11,371 nt of DNA from Baffinella frigidus (taxonomy: Eukaryota > Cryptophyceae > Cryptomonadales > Baffinellaceae): contig MU646700.1 in the NCBI GenBank assembly GCA_026770585.1, positions 358,665-370,035 of the forward strand. The letters are read 5' to 3'. The notes beneath the pieces were generated by a model. It was not told the DNA's origin. It saw nothing but the letters and a program-made list of their open reading frames with translations, and did not search any database. A program made the translations under genes and the position numbers. Position 1 is the stretch's first letter; every line of letters starts with the position of its first letter. This document shows positions 10,178-11,371 of this stretch, piece after piece.

Positions 10178-10360
10178 CCCGAAGGACCCACGCAGTAGAC
10201 CCAAAAGTCCGTTACCCAGAGAGGCAGCGGCCACTGTATGTTTTTTTGAAGTACAGTGTACAGCATAGTTTGAAATGAGATGAGTCTCTGAAGGAGCAGA
10301 GAGACTCAAGAGTTGGCTGCGGGCCGACACACTTTCTGGGACACCGGTGGTTGTTTCGGT
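10178..10360. other. Spacer without gene
   Basis: Unique sequence between two element copies. It includes a small inverted motif (GAGTCTCTG..CAGAGAGACTC, about 10281-10308). No credible coding block or splice pair is visible. Confidence 0.45.
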
Positions 10361-10364
10361 TCTA

Positions 10365-10479
10365 CAGGTGTACCTCGCTCTTAAGAAAGCGCCTCCGCAT
10401 AATGACCCTACAGTAGGCCTATGTCTAGGGCCCTCAGGTCCTAGGGGGGGGGGGGGTTCTGATGAGCGAGGTACTTCTG
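10365..10479. mobile_element. Tc1/mariner-like MITE, copy 3, in TA
   Basis: A 115-bp element starting CAGGTGTACCTCGCTCTTAAG and ending GAGCGAGGTACTTCTG. TA flanks both sides (10363-10364, 10480-10481). It is more diverged inside than copies 1 and 2 and carries a G13 run at about 10444-10456. Confidence 0.8.
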
Positions 10480-10501
10480 TAGCAACTATCATGGTTACAA
10501 T

Positions 10502-10650
10502 CCACCAACCCTCACAGCCTGGGCAAATCGTCGAATTTGAGGCCACGTATTTCCCTTGGAGGCCGCCGGATTCCGGCGTCCGTGGAGCCATTTTGCCTTG
10601 AAATTGAAAATCGAAGATCATCGATTTGCCCAGCCCGGGAGGGTTGGTGG
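10502..10650. mobile_element. Hairpin MITE, CCACCAACCCTC ends, TSD AT
   Basis: A 149-bp element. The left end CCACCAACCCTCACAGCCTG mirrors the right end CCACCAACCCTCCCGGGCTG; both continue GGCAAATCG.TGA. AT flanks both sides (10500-10501, 10651-10652). The centre has GGCCGCCGGATTCCGGCGTCC. It is the sister of 6176-6345. Confidence 0.85.
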
Positions 10651-10652
10651 AT

Positions 10653-11250
10653 GTTGGCATCATTCACGGTCTAGCATCCAAGAACACATCGCTCACAGAG
10701 GTGAACCCTCCGCACCGCACCCCCAAATTGTGTACTCTCCTGGCGTTGAGAAACCGAAACACGACACGCGGGGTGTGGGGCCCGTCCTACACTCCGCCCT
10801 TGACACCCCTTCAATTCCTGGAATATCTCAAGGGCCGCGCAGAAATTCCGCTGTGAGATTCCAGACGGAAATCCTCAGAATGGCTGTCCGCACCCGTTGG
10901 TATGTCCGGCTTAGAGGCGCCGCCTTCTTCTCTAAGCCTCTCTAGAAACGTTGCTTGCTTGCTTTGAAACCTCTTAATTAGATTATGTAAACAGTTCCTA
11001 ACATAACCTTTAAACAGGTATCCCTCTGAAAACGTGCCCACACGATAGAGCAGTGGCTCCAACGTCATCCCGAGGCGGGCTCACACTCTCGCCTCACACT
11101 CTCGCCCCTTGCATCTCTTGACAACCATGAGTTTCGTGGTTTGATGTCATGACAACGCCCCCCTCCCCCACAGGACTCTAGAAATCGGCCTGTGGAGTCT
11201 TAGGGATGACTTTGAATTACAATCGAAGCAGGGGTTGGTTTGGTGGTATT
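10653..11250. other. Stretch without a supportable gene
   Basis: Both strands have moderately long open frames: plus strand to TGA about 10854, minus strand from about 11068 to 10811. Neither shows the third-position GC of the exons to the left or clear splice signals. The part 10930-11030 is more AT-rich. A small direct repeat CTCACACTCTCGCC occurs at about 11080-11105. Confidence 0.4.
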
Positions 11251-11371
11251 AGGGTTTAGGCGATGGGGGTTTGGGGTTTGGGGTTTGGGGTTTAGGGTTT
11301 GGGGTTTAGGGTTTAGGGTTTAGGGTTTGGGGTTTAGGGTTTAGGGTTTAGGGTTTGGGGTTTAGGGTTTG
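11251..11371 (-). repeat. TTTAGGG/TTTGGGG array at the window end
   Basis: Here the repeat is in the opposite orientation to the gene's introns: GGGTTTAGG and GGGGTTT units run to the last base. This could be the start of a true telomere reading outward, an intron of a gene on the minus strand further right, or an inverted interstitial block. The mixture of TTTAGGG and TTTGGGG variants argues against a pure telomere. Confidence 0.85.

Noticed and set aside
10175-10663. 162-codon minus-strand frame
   Set aside because: It spans two MITEs (10365-10479 and 10502-10650), lacks coding bias and has no splice or family support.
10626-10856. Plus-strand frame ending LQFLEYLKGRAEIPL
   Set aside because: It starts inside a MITE and has mixed third positions. 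Not enough to call an exon.
10811-11068. 85-codon minus-strand frame starting MTLEPLLYRVGTFSEG
   Set aside because: The composition is protein-like and it would suit a minus-strand gene. However, third positions are unbiased and no similarity or splice sites can be shown.

Overview
This window looks like nuclear DNA of a unicellular eukaryote, most likely an alga or other protist with plant-type (CCCTAAA/TTTAGGG) telomere repeats. There is no bacterial gene organisation: coding sequence comes as short GC-rich blocks of about 50-225 nt, bounded by CAG/ acceptors and /GT donors and separated by repeat-filled introns. I cannot name the species; a dinoflagellate or another repeat-rich alga would fit, but that is inference.

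Layout. From about 190 to 8550 I read one multi-exon gene on the + strand, open at its 5' end. It has at least twelve exons, nearly all with phase-0 boundaries. The product begins with a short non-repetitive region (exons 192-252 and 473-607). A charged alpha-helical, coiled-coil-like stretch follows (exons between 675 and 5327), then a basic, nuclear-localisation-like stretch (6425-6493 and 7618-7734). It ends in a helical segment followed by an FG-containing, Gly/Arg-rich tail with a stop at 8548-8550. I do not recognise the family; an FG-nucleoporin- or Tpr/Mlp-like protein is a guess only. Introns are largely degenerate telomere-like repeats (CCCTAAA, CCCGAAA, CCACAAA, CCATAAA, CCCCAAA) that run right up to the splice sites. 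From 8551 to the end there is a mobile-element-rich stretch with one probable coding remnant of a membrane protein (about 9196-9348). The window closes in a TTTAGGG/TTTGGGG block of the opposite orientation.

Mobile elements dominate the introns. I find eleven short (142-220 bp) terminal-inverted-repeat elements whose ends begin CCAC or CCAG and finish GTGG. Nine are flanked by identical dinucleotides, which defines a non-autonomous DNA transposon group with 2-bp target-site duplications. Three others (115-117 bp, ends CAG..CTG) sit in TA dinucleotides, like Tc1/mariner MITEs. Two long hairpins (3886-4051 and 4303-4442) have 4-bp ATAC/ATAG duplications. A pair of inverted arms 1.3 kb apart (5356-6645) is flanked by CTGA.

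Two points connect the elements with the gene. First, an exon-intron unit is tandemly duplicated (about 3405-4302 and 4622-5327), so the second copy shows pre-insertion sites for elements in the first. Second, some elements touch coding sequence. The hairpin at 4303 supplies the T of an apparent GT donor directly after an open exon, and the element at 2015-2223 splits an open reading frame. Introns assembled from telomere-like repeats and miniature transposons are the most interesting property of this window.
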